From positions 1 to 64,000 of the forward strand of contig JAKMEY010000041.1 in NCBI GenBank assembly GCA_022425725.1: DNA of 64,000 nucleotides. The letters are read 5' to 3'. Numbering within the stretch: the stretch's first letter is position 1; each line of letters begins with the position of its first letter. Under the pieces are notes generated by a model. It was not told the origin of the DNA. It did no database searches and saw only the letters and a program-made list of their open reading frames with translations. Shown here piece after piece: positions 34,954-46,073 of this stretch. This DNA comes from Ilumatobacteraceae bacterium. Lineage in GTDB: Bacteria > Actinomycetota > Acidimicrobiia > Acidimicrobiales > Ilumatobacteraceae. The translations under genes and the position numbers were made by a program.

Positions 34954-37900
34954 GCGAGCAAGTTTCGCAGGAAACCCCCCGTGTGAGAGGTATCGACAGC
35001 GGCGACCTGCTCTGGCGTGCCTTCGGCAACAATGGTTCCGCCTCCAACCCCGCCTTCGGGGCCAAGGTCGATCAACCAGTCAGCGGTCTTAATCACATCG
35101 AGATTGTGCTCAATCACGAGCACGGTGTTGCCCTGGTCGACAAGACGGCCCAACACCGTGAGCAGACGCCGGACATCTTCAAAGTGCAAACCCGTCGTCG
35201 GTTCATCGAGCAAGTAAATGGTGTGACCGGTGGAACGCTTCGCAAGTTCGGTCGCCAACTTCACTCGCTGGGCTTCACCACCCGACAACGTCGGAGCCGA
35301 TTGGCCGAGCCGAACATAACCGAGCCCAACATCCATCAACGTCTGCAGATAGCGGGCGATCGAAGGCTGATTACTAAAGAACTCAACAGCCTCAGCCACC
35401 GGCATATTCAACACATCGGCGATGTTCTTGCCTTTGAACTCAACATCGAGAGTGTCGCGGTTGTAGCGGGCACCCTTGCAAACCTCACACGGCACATACA
35501 CGTCGGGCAAGAAGTGCATTTCGATCTTGATCGTCCCGTCACCTGAGCAGGCGTCGCAACGACCACCCTTCACATTGAACGAGAACCGGCCGGGAAGATA
35601 GCCACGCATCTTCGCCTCATTTGTTGCCGCAAACAGTTTGCGAATGTGGTCAAACACCCCGGTATACGTCGCCGGGTTTGAACGCGGAGTGCGGCCAATC
35701 GGCGACTGGTCCATATCGATCACCTTGTCGAGGTGTTCAATGCCATCGATTCGACGATGCTTACCGGCAGGGGTCTTCGACGAATAAATCCGCTGCATCA
35801 ACACCGGCAACAAAATGTCACGGACGAGGGTTGACTTTCCAGAACCTGACACACCCGTCACCGCAACAAAATTTCCGAGCGGAATATCAACATCAACATC
35901 TTGCAAGTTGTGTTCACGAGCACCAATGATTCCTAGCGAATGCTCCCCTCGGGCACGCCGCAGTTCGGGCACCGGAATCTCCCGACGACCCGCAAGATAA
36001 TCACCGGTCACCGATGCAGAAGCCTTTTCAACACCAGGAACTGGCCCCGAGTACACAATTTCGCCACCGTGCTCGCCGGCCCCTGGGCCGATGTCAACAA
36101 TCCAGTCGCTTTCACGAATGGTCTCTTCGTCGTGTTCGACGACAATCACCGTGTTGCCCAGATCACGCAAACGCGTCAACGTGTCGATCAGCCGGCGGTT
36201 ATCACGCTGGTGCAGACCGATCGATGGCTCGTCGAGCACGTACAAGGTGCCCACCAGACCAGAACCAATCTGGCTTGCAAGCCGAATGCGTTGCGCCTCT
36301 CCTCCCGCCAGCGTTCCCGCCGATCGCGCCAAGGTGAGGTAATCGAGACCGACATCGAGTAAAAAGCCGAGTCGAGCATTGATCTCTTTTGTCACGCGCT
36401 CGGCAATCATGCGATCTCGGTCAGACAGTTCTAGACCCGCAAGAAATTCCGCAGAATCGGCGATCGACATCTCACAGACCTGCGAAATATTCCGGTCGTT
36501 AATCGTCACCGCAAGCGTGAACGGCTTCAGTCGGGCGCCGTCACAGGCCGAACACGGCACCTCACGCATGTACCCCTCAAACTGCTCACGAGTCCAGTCA
36601 CTATCTGCAGATTCGTGGCGACGTTTGATCCACGGAATCACTCCCTCGAACTCCGACGAGAACGTTCGCGACCGTCCGTAACGGTTGCGGTATTTCACCG
36701 TCAGCCGCCCCCGAGCACCGCCAAGAAGAATCTTCTGATGCTTCGCCGGCAGATCTTTCCACGGCAAAGTGAGGTCGATGTCGTTGGCTTCAGCCGCCGA
36801 TTCAAGCATGCGGGTGAAGTACTGCGTGTGGGCCGATCGCCACGGCGCAATCGCTCCATCGACCACCGATACTTCGACATCAGGAATCACAAGTTCAGGG
36901 TCGACCTCAAACGTCGTGCCAAGACCATCGCAAGTCTCGCAGGCTCCATACGGCGAGTTAAACGAGAAATTGCGCGGAGCAGGTTCGTCATAACTCGACC
37001 CACACGCAGGACACGCAAGGTGCTGGCTGAACGTCAATGTCTCACCCTCGTCACCATCGCGGGGAACGATGTCCACCTGAGCCACACCATCCGCAAGCTG
37101 CAACGCAGTCTCGAGCGAATCGGTGAGTCGCCGCTCGATTCCCTCGCGAAGCACCAAACGGTCGACAACAACCTCGATGTCATGCGACTCATAACGAGCA
37201 AGCCGGTCTTCGCCCTTCAAAAACTCATCGATCTGAACCGTCTCACCATCAATGCGAGCACGCACATACCCCTGACCTGAAAGGTCTTCGAGGAGCGTCT
37301 CGTACTCACCTTTTCGTCCACGAACCACCGGCGCAAGAATCTGGAACCTGGTGTCGGGTTCGAGCTCAAGCACCCGATCGACGATCTGCTGTGGGGTTTG
37401 GCGCTGCAGGCGCGAACCATCATCTGGGCAGTGCTGCACGCCGATCCGGGCGTACAGCAAACGGAGATAGTCGTAGACCTCGGTGATCGTTCCCACCGTT
37501 GAACGCGGGTTTCGACTTGCCGACTTCTGGTCAATAGAAATCGCGGGCGACAAACCTTCGATCACATCAACGTCAGGTTTATCCATCTGTCCTAGGAATT
37601 GCCGGGCATACGACGACAGAGATTCGACGTAGCGTCGCTGCCCTTCTGCGTAAATCGTGTCAAACGCGAGGCTTGACTTACCCGAGCCCGACAACCCGGT
37701 GAACACCACCAAACGATCTCTCGGAACTTCGACCGACACATTCTTTAGGTTGTGCTCTCGGGCGCCTCTCACGGTGATGACCGGGGCGTCTCCAGCTGCG
37801 GCCCGAGCCGCTGACCGCCGGGCACGATCGGCTGCTTGCGCCTTCGGAGAGGAGGCCGGCGCCTTTTTCGCTGCACCAGATTTTGCGGCAGCGCTCCCCT

Positions 37901-37988
37901 TATTCTTCGCTGCGGGACGAGACCCAGCCTTTGAAGCTGTTGTTGAACGAGGAGCCACGACTGGCGAGGCTAATCGGCCTTCAGTCAC
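34950..37988 (-). CDS. uvrA: excinuclease ABC subunit A with Lys/Ala-rich N-terminal extension
   Basis: 1012 residues. The core begins at about residue 70 with [19 protein letters not shown] and Walker [11 protein letters not shown]. Zn-finger Cys pairs CPACG and CETCDG are followed by the first signature, then the second ATPase [10 protein letters not shown], the second zinc module [14 protein letters not shown] and [18 protein letters not shown]. It recognises DNA damage. The first 68 residues are a Lys/Ala/Ser-rich disordered tail that ordinary UvrA lacks. The GTG start overlaps the uvrB stop, which supports it as real coding sequence. Confidence 0.95.
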   Translation of the reverse strand: MTEGRLASPVVAPRSTTASKAGSRPAAKNKGSAAAKSGAAKKAPASSPKAQAADRARRSAARAAAGDAPVITVRGAREHNLKNVSVEVPRDRLVVFTGLSGSGKSSLAFDTIYAEGQRRYVESLSSYARQFLGQMDKPDVDVIEGLSPAISIDQKSASRNPRSTVGTITEVYDYLRLLYARIGVQHCPDDGSRLQRQTPQQIVDRVLELEPDTRFQILAPVVRGRKGEYETLLEDLSGQGYVRARIDGETVQIDEFLKGEDRLARYESHDIEVVVDRLVLREGIERRLTDSLETALQLADGVAQVDIVPRDGDEGETLTFSQHLACPACGSSYDEPAPRNFSFNSPYGACETCDGLGTTFEVDPELVIPDVEVSVVDGAIAPWRSAHTQYFTRMLESAAEANDIDLTLPWKDLPAKHQKILLGGARGRLTVKYRNRYGRSRTFSSEFEGVIPWIKRRHESADSDWTREQFEGYMREVPCSACDGARLKPFTLAVTINDRNISQVCEMSIADSAEFLAGLELSDRDRMIAERVTKEINARLGFLLDVGLDYLTLARSAGTLAGGEAQRIRLASQIGSGLVGTLYVLDEPSIGLHQRDNRRLIDTLTRLRDLGNTVIVVEHDEETIRESDWIVDIGPGAGEHGGEIVYSGPVPGVEKASASVTGDYLAGRREIPVPELRRARGEHSLGIIGAREHNLQDVDVDIPLGNFVAVTGVSGSGKSTLVRDILLPVLMQRIYSSKTPAGKHRRIDGIEHLDKVIDMDQSPIGRTPRSNPATYTGVFDHIRKLFAATNEAKMRGYLPGRFSFNVKGGRCDACSGDGTIKIEMHFLPDVYVPCEVCKGARYNRDTLDVEFKGKNIADVLNMPVAEAVEFFSNQPSIARYLQTLMDVGLGYVRLGQSAPTLSGGEAQRVKLATELAKRSTGHTIYLLDEPTTGLHFEDVRRLLTVLGRLVDQGNTVLVIEHNLDVIKTADWLIDLGPEGGVGGGTIVAEGTPEQVAAVDTSHTGGFLRNLLA

Positions 37989-40033
37989 CGAGCGTCACGG
38001 AGTTCACGGCGAAGATCCGCGATCTCATCTCGCAGCCGGGCCGCATACTCAAACTTCAATTCGACAGCAGCCTCATGCATTTCCTCTTCGAGACTTTGAA
38101 TGAGACGGGCAATTTCCTTCTCAGGAAGTGACGCCAACTCACGCTGCACCTTTTCTCGCTCACGCTTCCGACGGCGATCTTTGCCAGGCACCGGAGTCGT
38201 ACCCGCATCAGGCCGCAACATCGACAAAATATCGCCCACCGCTTTTCGGATCGTCTGCGGATCGATGCCGTGCTCTTCGTTGTACGCAAGCTGCACATTG
38301 CGACGACGTTTCGTCTCGGAAATCGCTCTCTCCATCGAATTGGTCACCCGGTCGGCATACATCACCACCTGCCCGTCAACATTTCGGGCGGCACGACCAA
38401 TCATCTGAATGAGTGAGGTCTCACTTCGCAAGAACCCTTCTTTGTCCGCGTCGAGGATGCACACGAGCGACACCTCAGGGAGGTCAAGACCCTCACGCAA
38501 CAGGTTGATGCCCACCAGCACATCAAACTCACCGAGGCGAAGTGCCCGAAGAATTTCGATGCGTTGGATCGTGTCAATATTTGAATGCAGATACCTGACC
38601 CGCAACCCTTGCTCAAGCAAATAATCAGTGAGGTCCTCGGCCATCTTCTTCGTCAGCGTCGTCACCAACACACGATCACCTTTGGTCACCCGCTCACTAA
38701 CCATTTCGATGAGATCATCGATCTGGCCTTTCGTCGGCCGAACAATGACCTCAGGGTCAACAAGCCCCGTCGGGCGCACGATCTGCTCTGCGACGTTGTC
38801 AGAGATCGACAATTCATAGTCACTTGGTGTCGCTGACAAGAACACACATTGATTGATGCGTTCCATCGTTTCATCGAAGGTCAATGGTCGGTTATCTCGG
38901 GCGCTTGGCAAACGGAAGCCATGTTCGACGAGCACATTTTTTCGACTGCGGTCACCCGCATATTGGCCATGCAACTGCGGCACTGCGACATGGCTCTCAT
39001 CTATCACGAGCAGATAATCGTCAGGGAAATAATCAAGCAATGTAAACGGAGGCTCGCCAGACTCACGCCCGTCGATGTGCATCGAATAGTTCTCAATCCC
39101 CGAGCAGTAACCGACCTCCGCCATCATCTCGAGGTCATATTGAGTACGCATCCTCAACCGCTGCGCCTCAAGCAACTTCTGTTCACGTTCAAACTCACTC
39201 AGACTGGTTTGCAATTCGGCCTCAATGCCCGCAATCGCTCGAGCCATACGCTCGACACCTGCGACATAGTGCGTCGCCGGAAAGACATACGCACGAGACA
39301 ACTCTTCTAGCGTCTCGCCCGTGATCGTGTCAATACGAGTGAGACGATCGACCGTGTCACCAAACATCTCGATGCGAAGAACCGATTCTTCGTACGCCGG
39401 ATGCACCTCGATCGTGTCACCTCGCACCCTGAACTTTCCACGAACAAGCGTCATGTCGTTGCGGTCGTATTGCATATCGACCAAGCGACGAAGAATCGAA
39501 CGCATGTCATAGTCGATACCCACATTGAGATCGAGAAGTTGCCCACGGTACGCGTCGGGAGAGCCCATACCGTAAATACACGAGACAGAAGCAACGACGA
39601 TCGTGTCACGACGAGTCAGCAACGCCGCGGTCGACGAGTGGCGCAACCGGTCGATCTCATCATTGATCGACGAATCCTTTTCGATGAACGTGTCACTCGA
39701 CGGGATATATGCCTCTGGCTGGTAATAGTCGTAATAAGAGACGAAATATTCCACCCGATTATTTGGGAAGAACTCTCTCATCTCTTGAGCCAACTGAGCG
39801 GCAAGACTCTTATTTGGCGCCAAAATCAGCGTCGGCCGCTGCACCTGTTCAATCGTCCACGCAATCGTCGCCGACTTACCCGAACCAGTGATGCCCAGCA
39901 GGGTCTGGAACCGATGACCGGCCTCTACACCCTCCGCGAGTGACGCAATCGCTTTTGGCTGGTCTCCCGCTGGCGCAAACTCAGAAACGACCTCGAACAC
40001 TTCCTTGCGTTCTGCGGTCACATCGGCACTCAT
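37985..40033 (-). CDS. uvrB: excinuclease ABC subunit B
   Basis: 682 residues. Walker A is [12 protein letters not shown], the damage-binding beta-hairpin region [15 protein letters not shown], helicase motifs DESHVAVPQ and QMIGRAARN, and a C-terminal UVR domain that binds UvrC. The start overlaps the GGCT stop by 4 nt (ATGA) and the stop overlaps uvrA by 4 nt. It loads onto DNA with UvrA and verifies the lesion. Confidence 0.96.
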   Translation of the reverse strand: MSADVTAERKEVFEVVSEFAPAGDQPKAIASLAEGVEAGHRFQTLLGITGSGKSATIAWTIEQVQRPTLILAPNKSLAAQLAQEMREFFPNNRVEYFVSYYDYYQPEAYIPSSDTFIEKDSSINDEIDRLRHSSTAALLTRRDTIVVASVSCIYGMGSPDAYRGQLLDLNVGIDYDMRSILRRLVDMQYDRNDMTLVRGKFRVRGDTIEVHPAYEESVLRIEMFGDTVDRLTRIDTITGETLEELSRAYVFPATHYVAGVERMARAIAGIEAELQTSLSEFEREQKLLEAQRLRMRTQYDLEMMAEVGYCSGIENYSMHIDGRESGEPPFTLLDYFPDDYLLVIDESHVAVPQLHGQYAGDRSRKNVLVEHGFRLPSARDNRPLTFDETMERINQCVFLSATPSDYELSISDNVAEQIVRPTGLVDPEVIVRPTKGQIDDLIEMVSERVTKGDRVLVTTLTKKMAEDLTDYLLEQGLRVRYLHSNIDTIQRIEILRALRLGEFDVLVGINLLREGLDLPEVSLVCILDADKEGFLRSETSLIQMIGRAARNVDGQVVMYADRVTNSMERAISETKRRRNVQLAYNEEHGIDPQTIRKAVGDILSMLRPDAGTTPVPGKDRRRKREREKVQRELASLPEKEIARLIQSLEEEMHEAAVELKFEYAARLRDEIADLRRELRDAR

Positions 40034-40599
40034 TCGATCCTCGACACATCAACCACCGGCACATCGGGCTCAGGTGTTGAGGCCCGAAAACGCTCACCCG
40101 CCCCCGGCAACAGCTCATCAAACGCAGTAGTCACGAGGTCCCAATATCGAACTTCGATGCCAGCTCGACCACGATCTCGGCCATCGACATAATCGGCAAT
40201 AGGAGCATCTGTTGGAACGTACGTGATCACCGCATCAATCTCGAACTCAGCTGCATTTCCCTCGAGCAATTCCACCGCATCGGTCACGTCGACCCGCTCG
40301 TACCGCCGCTCACGCTTATCGAGACGAGCGAGCTCGCTGTCAGACACCGATGCGATCACACCGTTCATCACGGCCGACGGAGCCAGCACGATACCGAGGG
40401 CGACGACGGTATCGATCGACGACACTTCGCTCCCGGTGTAACGCTCAGGTGAAATGAGATAGCCGTAATTCCAGCGACGTTCCCATCCCCGCAATTCAGC
40501 AGCCAGAAAATCGCGGCCACGCACTGGCAGCCGGCCAATCGTCGAACCCAGCGACACCGGGCTTACCAACGAGCCATAGCCAAACACCCAGGTACTCAC
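40030..40599 (-). CDS. gamma-glutamylcyclotransferase-like (GGCT/AIG2 fold) protein
   Basis: 189 residues from GTG 40599, which overlaps the coaE stop as GTGA. The fold marker is [15 protein letters not shown] at the N-terminus, and [13 protein letters not shown] provides the probable proton-donor Glu. The family cyclises gamma-glutamyl amines or related compounds. The real substrate is unknown. It is translationally coupled to coaE upstream and uvrB downstream. Confidence 0.85.
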   Translation of the reverse strand: MSTWVFGYGSLVSPVSLGSTIGRLPVRGRDFLAAELRGWERRWNYGYLISPERYTGSEVSSIDTVVALGIVLAPSAVMNGVIASVSDSELARLDKRERRYERVDVTDAVELLEGNAAEFEIDAVITYVPTDAPIADYVDGRDRGRAGIEVRYWDLVTTAFDELLPGAGERFRASTPEPDVPVVDVSRIE

Positions 40600-41195
40600 C
40601 CAGTGATCTGCCCCCACACATCTGCAACCTGAGCGCGCAGCGTCTCAACGTCACCAGAGTTATCAACAACATGGGAGGCAATCTCAAGACGCTTTTCCCG
40701 CGACGCTTGATTGGCAATGCGATTACGCGCATCGGACTCATCCATGCCACGAATGTTCACGAGTCGCTCAATCGCAATCTCAGAATCGATGTCAACCACG
40801 ATCGTTGCGTCAAGGTCATCTCGAGGATTCTCCGCAAGCAACGGGAAATCGAGCACCACATGCTGGCCACCATCGTGACCAACTTTGATCTGGCGCAAAA
40901 TTTCTGCCTGCATCGCCGGATGCACGATGCCATTGAGATCTCTCAGTGCGGCCTTCGACTCATCGTCGGTGCCAAACACGATTTCGGCTACCGCCGCACG
41001 ATTCAACGAACCGTCATCGTGCAAAATCGAGTCGCCGAAACGTTCAGCCATGGCAGCGAGCACCGGGGACCCAGCTGATTGCAACTCACGGGCTACCTCA
41101 TCAGCATCAACGATGCACCCACCAAGATCGGCGAGCAATGACGACACCGTCGACTTACCCGCGCCAATGCCACCGGTCAACCCGACCAGCAGCAT
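40596..41195 (-). CDS. coaE: dephospho-CoA kinase
   Basis: 199 residues. P-loop GLTGGIGAGKST (6-17), DADEVAREL, and the family block VLDFPLLAENPRDDLDATIVVD. It phosphorylates the 3' hydroxyl of dephospho-CoA, the last step of CoA synthesis. It begins four bases after the rpsA stop and its stop overlaps the GGCT gene, so it is part of one leftward operon. Confidence 0.95.
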   Translation of the reverse strand: MLLVGLTGGIGAGKSTVSSLLADLGGCIVDADEVARELQSAGSPVLAAMAERFGDSILHDDGSLNRAAVAEIVFGTDDESKAALRDLNGIVHPAMQAEILRQIKVGHDGGQHVVLDFPLLAENPRDDLDATIVVDIDSEIAIERLVNIRGMDESDARNRIANQASREKRLEIASHVVDNSGDVETLRAQVADVWGQITG

Positions 41196-41199
41196 GAGA

Positions 41200-42516
41200 T
41201 CACTCCTGCTCTGCAGCTTCGGCGTCGGCGGCTGGCGCTTCTTCTACCGCAGTGGCGGTGGGTTCTCCGCTGTTTTCATACTCAGCCCACGCAGCTTCCA
41301 TCTGCTCTTCGCTGTGCATCCAGTTGCCTTCGTCGTCGACGTCAAAGTGCTCGCGATACTCGGCGGCGAGTTCGCCACCCTCTGCAGCCTGCTTGATCGA
41401 CAGGCTGATGCGGCGACGATCGAGATCGAGATCGATGATCTTCACCCAGAGCTCTTCACCAGGGGTCACAATATCGCCAGGGTTCTCAACGTGATGTGCT
41501 GACATTTCTGAGATGTGCACAAGACCTTCGATGCCATCGCCGACCTGAACAAATGAGCCGAACTGAACGAGCTTGGTGACACGTCCGTACACCAACTGTC
41601 CAACTGCGTGACCCTCTGCGAACTCGGCCCACGGGTCTTGCTGAGTGGCTTTCAAGCTCAGGCTAATGCGCTCACGTGAGAAGTCGACATCGAGAACCTG
41701 AACAGTGACGGGGTCGCCGACTGCAACTACTGAGCCCGGGTGGTCGACATGCTTCCACGACAACTCGCTGACGTGGATGAGGCCGTCCATTCCGCCAAGA
41801 TCGACGAATGCACCGAACGAGACCACCGACGACACGGTGCCCTCTCGGACCTCTCCGATCTTGAGGTTGGTGAGGAAGCTATCGCGGGTCTCCTTCTGGT
41901 TCTCTTCGAGGTAGGCCCGGCGGGACAGCACGACATTGTTGCGGTTCTTATCGAGCTCAATGATCTTGGCCTGCACAACGGTGCCGATGTAGGGCTGCAG
42001 GTCACGCACACGGCGCAATTCAACGAGCGAGGCCGGGAGGAATCCGCGGAGCCCGATGTCGACGATGAGTCCGCCCTTCACGACCTCGATAACCGAGCCT
42101 TCAACGACAGCCTCTGCTTCTTTCTTGGCTTCGATGTCGCCCCACGCCCGCTCGTATTGAGCGCGCTTCTTCGACAGAACCAAACGACCTTCTTTGTCTT
42201 CCTTGGTGAGCACGAGAGCTTCGATGGACTCTCCCAACGACACCACTTCTGCCGGATTCACATCGTTGCGAATGCTGAGCTCACGAGAAGGGATAACGCC
42301 TTCACTCTTATATCCGATGTCGAGCAGAACCTCGTCTCGGTCGATCTTCACGACGATGCCGATCACCATCTGCCCATCGTCGACTTCGGGGATCCCAGTG
42401 ACCGCCTCGGAAAAGTTGGTGTCGTTATCTACGACCTGACGGGGTGTGTATGTTCCCTCATCATCGAACGTTCCCATTGCGGGGTCGATAACTGGGGTGC
42501 TCGTGGTGTCGGACAA
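41200..42516 (-). CDS. rpsA: 30S ribosomal protein S1
   Basis: 438 residues with four S1 RNA-binding domains, at about 43-110, 130-195, 215-285 and 300-370. The third and fourth repeats contain GAFVDLGGMDGLIHVSELSW and GSFVQVGDGIEGLVHISEMS. The tail is acidic and Glu/Ala-rich. The proposed start is TTG 42516; an ATG at 42477 is an alternative. It helps mRNAs onto the ribosome. The upstream 87 bases separate it from the methyltransferase gene, and it leads into coaE. Confidence 0.95.
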   Translation of the reverse strand: MSDTTSTPVIDPAMGTFDDEGTYTPRQVVDNDTNFSEAVTGIPEVDDGQMVIGIVVKIDRDEVLLDIGYKSEGVIPSRELSIRNDVNPAEVVSLGESIEALVLTKEDKEGRLVLSKKRAQYERAWGDIEAKKEAEAVVEGSVIEVVKGGLIVDIGLRGFLPASLVELRRVRDLQPYIGTVVQAKIIELDKNRNNVVLSRRAYLEENQKETRDSFLTNLKIGEVREGTVSSVVSFGAFVDLGGMDGLIHVSELSWKHVDHPGSVVAVGDPVTVQVLDVDFSRERISLSLKATQQDPWAEFAEGHAVGQLVYGRVTKLVQFGSFVQVGDGIEGLVHISEMSAHHVENPGDIVTPGEELWVKIIDLDLDRRRISLSIKQAAEGGELAAEYREHFDVDDEGNWMHSEEQMEAAWAEYENSGEPTATAVEEAPAADAEAAEQE

Positions 42517-42603
42517 GGCTCGGTACTGCTTTCAGGAATATTGATATAAGAACTCACTGCGAGAATGCAGTGCGATGAGAAGACTATCAGTGGTCTCTGC
42601 GCA

Positions 42604-43371
42604 TCACATCCGACGGGCAACAAGAAGAAATTCGGGTGAATCCACGTGTGCGTGATCGCTTCCGTAGTCGCCTGGCTCAACGCTCGAAATCGACTCTGCC
42701 TCAAGGCCGTAGAGCGCACAGAGCAGCCGCAGTTCGCGGGGCGTGTAGCAGGCTGTCCACAGGTCGACCTCAGCAGCAACGCCATCGGGGTCACGAATCT
42801 CTGTCCGTTCGTGATTGACCCCCGAATTGGCATCAAAATCAGACGGATATTCCCCTTTGGCTTGAGCCTGCACCACGAAATAACTGCTGAATGCCGACAG
42901 GGCGAGGCACCCCCCAGTCTTTACGCAAGCCGCCAAACCCGAAAACACCACAGCGTTTCCATCAACGCCCGAACGCTCAGCATTACGCGGGCCATCAGAT
43001 GCAGTCATCAACCCGAACGCCCCCTGGCAAAGACAGATCACCGCATCAAACGCTCCGTGAAGGTCATCTGCGTCAATGAGGTCACGAGCATCGCGACGCT
43101 CAAAGGTCGCTCCCTCAGGGGCACCAGCTGCCGCAAGGTCGATAAACGTCTGTGAAATATCAATGCCGTGCACCTCTACACCTCGTCGAGCCAACTCATG
43201 AGCATGGCGGCCTGGCCCACACCCCACGTCAAGCACCCGCATTCCGGCATCGAGAGAGAGCACATCGACGAGATGATCACATTCTGCGACCGTTCCCTTC
43301 GTGAACGAATAGCGCAAGTATGCAGAACCCAGATGATCCGCTAAGCCTTCGAACCAATGATCGTGCGTCAT
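42604..43371 (-). CDS. class I SAM-dependent methyltransferase
   Basis: 255 residues from ATG 43371, 13 bases after the polA stop; an open extension upstream overlaps polA and is unlikely. Motif I is VLDVGCGPGRHAHELARRG, followed by VHGIDIS and an acidic loop RRDARDLIDADDL; a distinctive YTPRELRLLCALYGLE block lies near the end. The substrate is unknown. It probably shares transcripts with polA. Confidence 0.85.
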   Translation of the reverse strand: MTHDHWFEGLADHLGSAYLRYSFTKGTVAECDHLVDVLSLDAGMRVLDVGCGPGRHAHELARRGVEVHGIDISQTFIDLAAAGAPEGATFERRDARDLIDADDLHGAFDAVICLCQGAFGLMTASDGPRNAERSGVDGNAVVFSGLAACVKTGGCLALSAFSSYFVVQAQAKGEYPSDFDANSGVNHERTEIRDPDGVAAEVDLWTACYTPRELRLLCALYGLEAESISSVEPGDYGSDHAHVDSPEFLLVARRM

Positions 43372-43384
43372 CGCCGAGAGACAA

Positions 43385-46066
43385 TCAGCCTTTGGCGTCA
43401 GCCCAGGTCGAACCCCACGCAACATTGACTTCGAGCGGCACATCAAGTTCAACCGCAGAGCGCATCAACCCGGTGACCAGTTCGCCGACATCGTCGTGCT
43501 CGGCTTCGGGCACCTCAACAATGATTTCGTCGTGCACCTGGAGGACGATGCGAGACGCAAAGCCGCCATCGGTCAATGCCCGATCAACATCGACCAATGC
43601 GATCTTGAAGACATCTGCCGCAAGGCCCTGAATCGCAGCGTTCATCGCCTGCCGCTCCCCTGCCTGCCGCACCCGCCAATTCGAGTCGAGCAGCTCAGGA
43701 ATTGAACGCCGGCGGCCGAACAGGGTCTCGGTGTAACCCTTGGTGCGAGCTTCGCCCACTGCGCGATCCATATAGGCCTGCACCGCCGGAAATGCTTCGA
43801 AATACGAATGAAGGATCACCGCCGCCTCATCGGTTGGAATTCCAAGACGCTGACCAAGGCCATACGCCTCCATGCCATAGGCAAGCCCATACGACACCAT
43901 CTTCGCTTTCGAACGCTGATCGAGTGACACCTCGCCGGCATCGACCCCAAAGACTCGAGCTGCAGTCGCGTTATGGATATCTATCCCATCGTTAAACGCC
44001 TCGAGCAACCCTGGGTCAGCCGCGAGATGAGCGATGCAACGCAACTCGATCTGGTTGTAGTCGGCAACGAGCAATTGACAACCATCGGCAGGAACGAACG
44101 CCGTTCTAAACACACGACCTTCATCGGAGCGGACCGGAATGTTATGGAGGTTCGGACGGTCAGAACTCAATCGACCCGTTCGAGCAACCGTCTGATTAAA
44201 CGAGGCGTGTATGCGATCGTCAGCAGCGACTTCACTCAACAGCCCCTCGCCGTAGGTGCCACGCAGCTTGTCGAGTTCACGATGCCGCAACAACGGTTCA
44301 ATAAATTCGGGCCACTGGTCACGCAACTTCTCAAGAGTTGCTGCGTCAGTCGAATACCCGCTCTTCGTTTTGCGAACACCCGCCGGACTCAATTCGTGCT
44401 GGTCGTACAACAACGCACGAAGCTGCGTTGGTGAGTTCAAGTTGAGATCAGGAGCATCGGCAACCGTCCGCAACTCATGTGCGAGAGCGTCAACACGATC
44501 ACGCAAATCACGTCCGATCTCTTCAAGCGACACACGCTCAACCGCAATTCCAATGTGTTCCATCCGCGCCAACACCCGAATCAGCGGAACCTCAGTGTCG
44601 TTGAACAGCGCACCGACCCCTGAGTCGTCGACACCACTCGTCAACGGCCCCGCAAGCTCGCGGACTGCCAGCGCAACACCCGCCGCCTCGGCGTCGTGCC
44701 GCTCGCCGTCGAGAGCAAGTTGACCCGATGGCGTTCCCGAGGTGAGGTTGTCGTCAAGCACGCGCTGAGCGAACCTCTCAAGAAGGTCAGACATCGTGAG
44801 CTTCGCATAGCCAGGGTCGATCAAATAAGCGGCGACACCCACATCAAAGGCGAGGCCGGGGAGGTCACCGCCCGCCTCGAGCAGTGAACGAATCAGTTCT
44901 TTCGACTGATGTGAACGCACACACCCGTGCTGTGACAACGCTCCCAGCACCGCTGAATCAGTCAACAATGTTGATTCCACCCACAACACATCGTCGCCTG
45001 AACCAGATGCCATCGCAACTCCCTCAAGAGAGGAACGACCTGCGTCACCAGACCACGCAGCCGCAATATCGAGCACGTCTGTGCCCTCGATCAGTGACAC
45101 CACCTCATCAATCGATGCTGCACGAGATACCACAGGCTCAATCAGGCTGTCACCATCTCGGAGCGCCTCAGCATCAGAGGTCTCGGGCTCCCCCACCGCA
45201 ATTGCCGAGAGAATTCGCGTTCGAAGTTGAGCAAATTCGAGCACATCAAACAGACGATCAACCTCGGCCCGGTCAGGAGTGATGCGCAATGTGTCGGCCT
45301 CAAGATCACCAATCGGCGCATCACGCCGCAACTCCATCAGTTCAAGGTTTCGACGAACACGATCAGCAGATTCGGAAAGGTTGGCTCGCAACTTCGGCGT
45401 CTGCTCATCGATAGCAGCCAAGATCCCCTCGACACCCCCATACGAGTTGATGAGTTTCGCCGCAGTTTTCTCACCAACTCCAGGGACGCCGGGAAGATTG
45501 TCACTCGGATCACCACGCAACGCCGCGTACTCGACATACAACGCCGGAGTCACCCCGGTGCGTTCAAGAATGCCGGCCTCGTCATACAGCGCGTAATCGC
45601 TGACGCCACGCTTGTTGTACATCACACGAATATGCGGATCAGCAACGAGCTGATATGAATCACGATCACCAGTGACAATGATCGCCTCATCGCCACGCGC
45701 CGCAAGCTCAGTCGCCGCCGTCGCCAAAATGTCGTCAGCTTCCCAGCCAACGAGTTCAACATGATGAACACCGAGGGCGGTCAGCACCTCACGAACGATC
45801 ACCATCTGCTGCTTCAGTTCGTCAGGAGATGACTCGCGTTGCGCCTTATATTGCGGTTCAGCCTCGTGGCGGAACGTGGGCTCAGGACGATCAAAAGCAA
45901 CGAGCACACCATCAGGCTCCTGATCTTTCAAAACGTTGGTGAGCATCGAAACGAAACCAAATACAGCATTCGTGACCTGGCCAGATGACGTTGCCATGTC
46001 AGACGGCAAGGCAAAAAATGCCCGATAGGTCAGCGAGTTGCCGTCGATGAGCAGGTACTTCGCCAC
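43385..46066 (-). CDS. polA: DNA polymerase I
   Basis: 893 residues. The N-terminal 5' nuclease has the LLIDGNSLTYRAFFALP start, GWEADDILATAA and GDRDSYQLV, and GVPGVGEKTAAKLI. The central domain has lost the proofreading carboxylates (VLDIAAAWSGD where DxE is expected). The polymerase domain has VADYNQIELR, KMVSYGLAYGMEAYGLGQ and QVHDEIIVE. It fills gaps in repair and Okazaki processing. Loss of the 3'-5' exonuclease is usual in actinobacterial and Taq-type enzymes. It follows pdtaR by 7 bases. Confidence 0.96.
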   Translation of the reverse strand: MAKYLLIDGNSLTYRAFFALPSDMATSSGQVTNAVFGFVSMLTNVLKDQEPDGVLVAFDRPEPTFRHEAEPQYKAQRESSPDELKQQMVIVREVLTALGVHHVELVGWEADDILATAATELAARGDEAIIVTGDRDSYQLVADPHIRVMYNKRGVSDYALYDEAGILERTGVTPALYVEYAALRGDPSDNLPGVPGVGEKTAAKLINSYGGVEGILAAIDEQTPKLRANLSESADRVRRNLELMELRRDAPIGDLEADTLRITPDRAEVDRLFDVLEFAQLRTRILSAIAVGEPETSDAEALRDGDSLIEPVVSRAASIDEVVSLIEGTDVLDIAAAWSGDAGRSSLEGVAMASGSGDDVLWVESTLLTDSAVLGALSQHGCVRSHQSKELIRSLLEAGGDLPGLAFDVGVAAYLIDPGYAKLTMSDLLERFAQRVLDDNLTSGTPSGQLALDGERHDAEAAGVALAVRELAGPLTSGVDDSGVGALFNDTEVPLIRVLARMEHIGIAVERVSLEEIGRDLRDRVDALAHELRTVADAPDLNLNSPTQLRALLYDQHELSPAGVRKTKSGYSTDAATLEKLRDQWPEFIEPLLRHRELDKLRGTYGEGLLSEVAADDRIHASFNQTVARTGRLSSDRPNLHNIPVRSDEGRVFRTAFVPADGCQLLVADYNQIELRCIAHLAADPGLLEAFNDGIDIHNATAARVFGVDAGEVSLDQRSKAKMVSYGLAYGMEAYGLGQRLGIPTDEAAVILHSYFEAFPAVQAYMDRAVGEARTKGYTETLFGRRRSIPELLDSNWRVRQAGERQAMNAAIQGLAADVFKIALVDVDRALTDGGFASRIVLQVHDEIIVEVPEAEHDDVGELVTGLMRSAVELDVPLEVNVAWGSTWADAKG

Positions 46067-46073
46067 GGCGATA

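Noticed and set aside
41740-42549. 269-residue frame antisense to rpsA
   Set aside because: Mirror of the S1 repeats; no ribosome site or domain.
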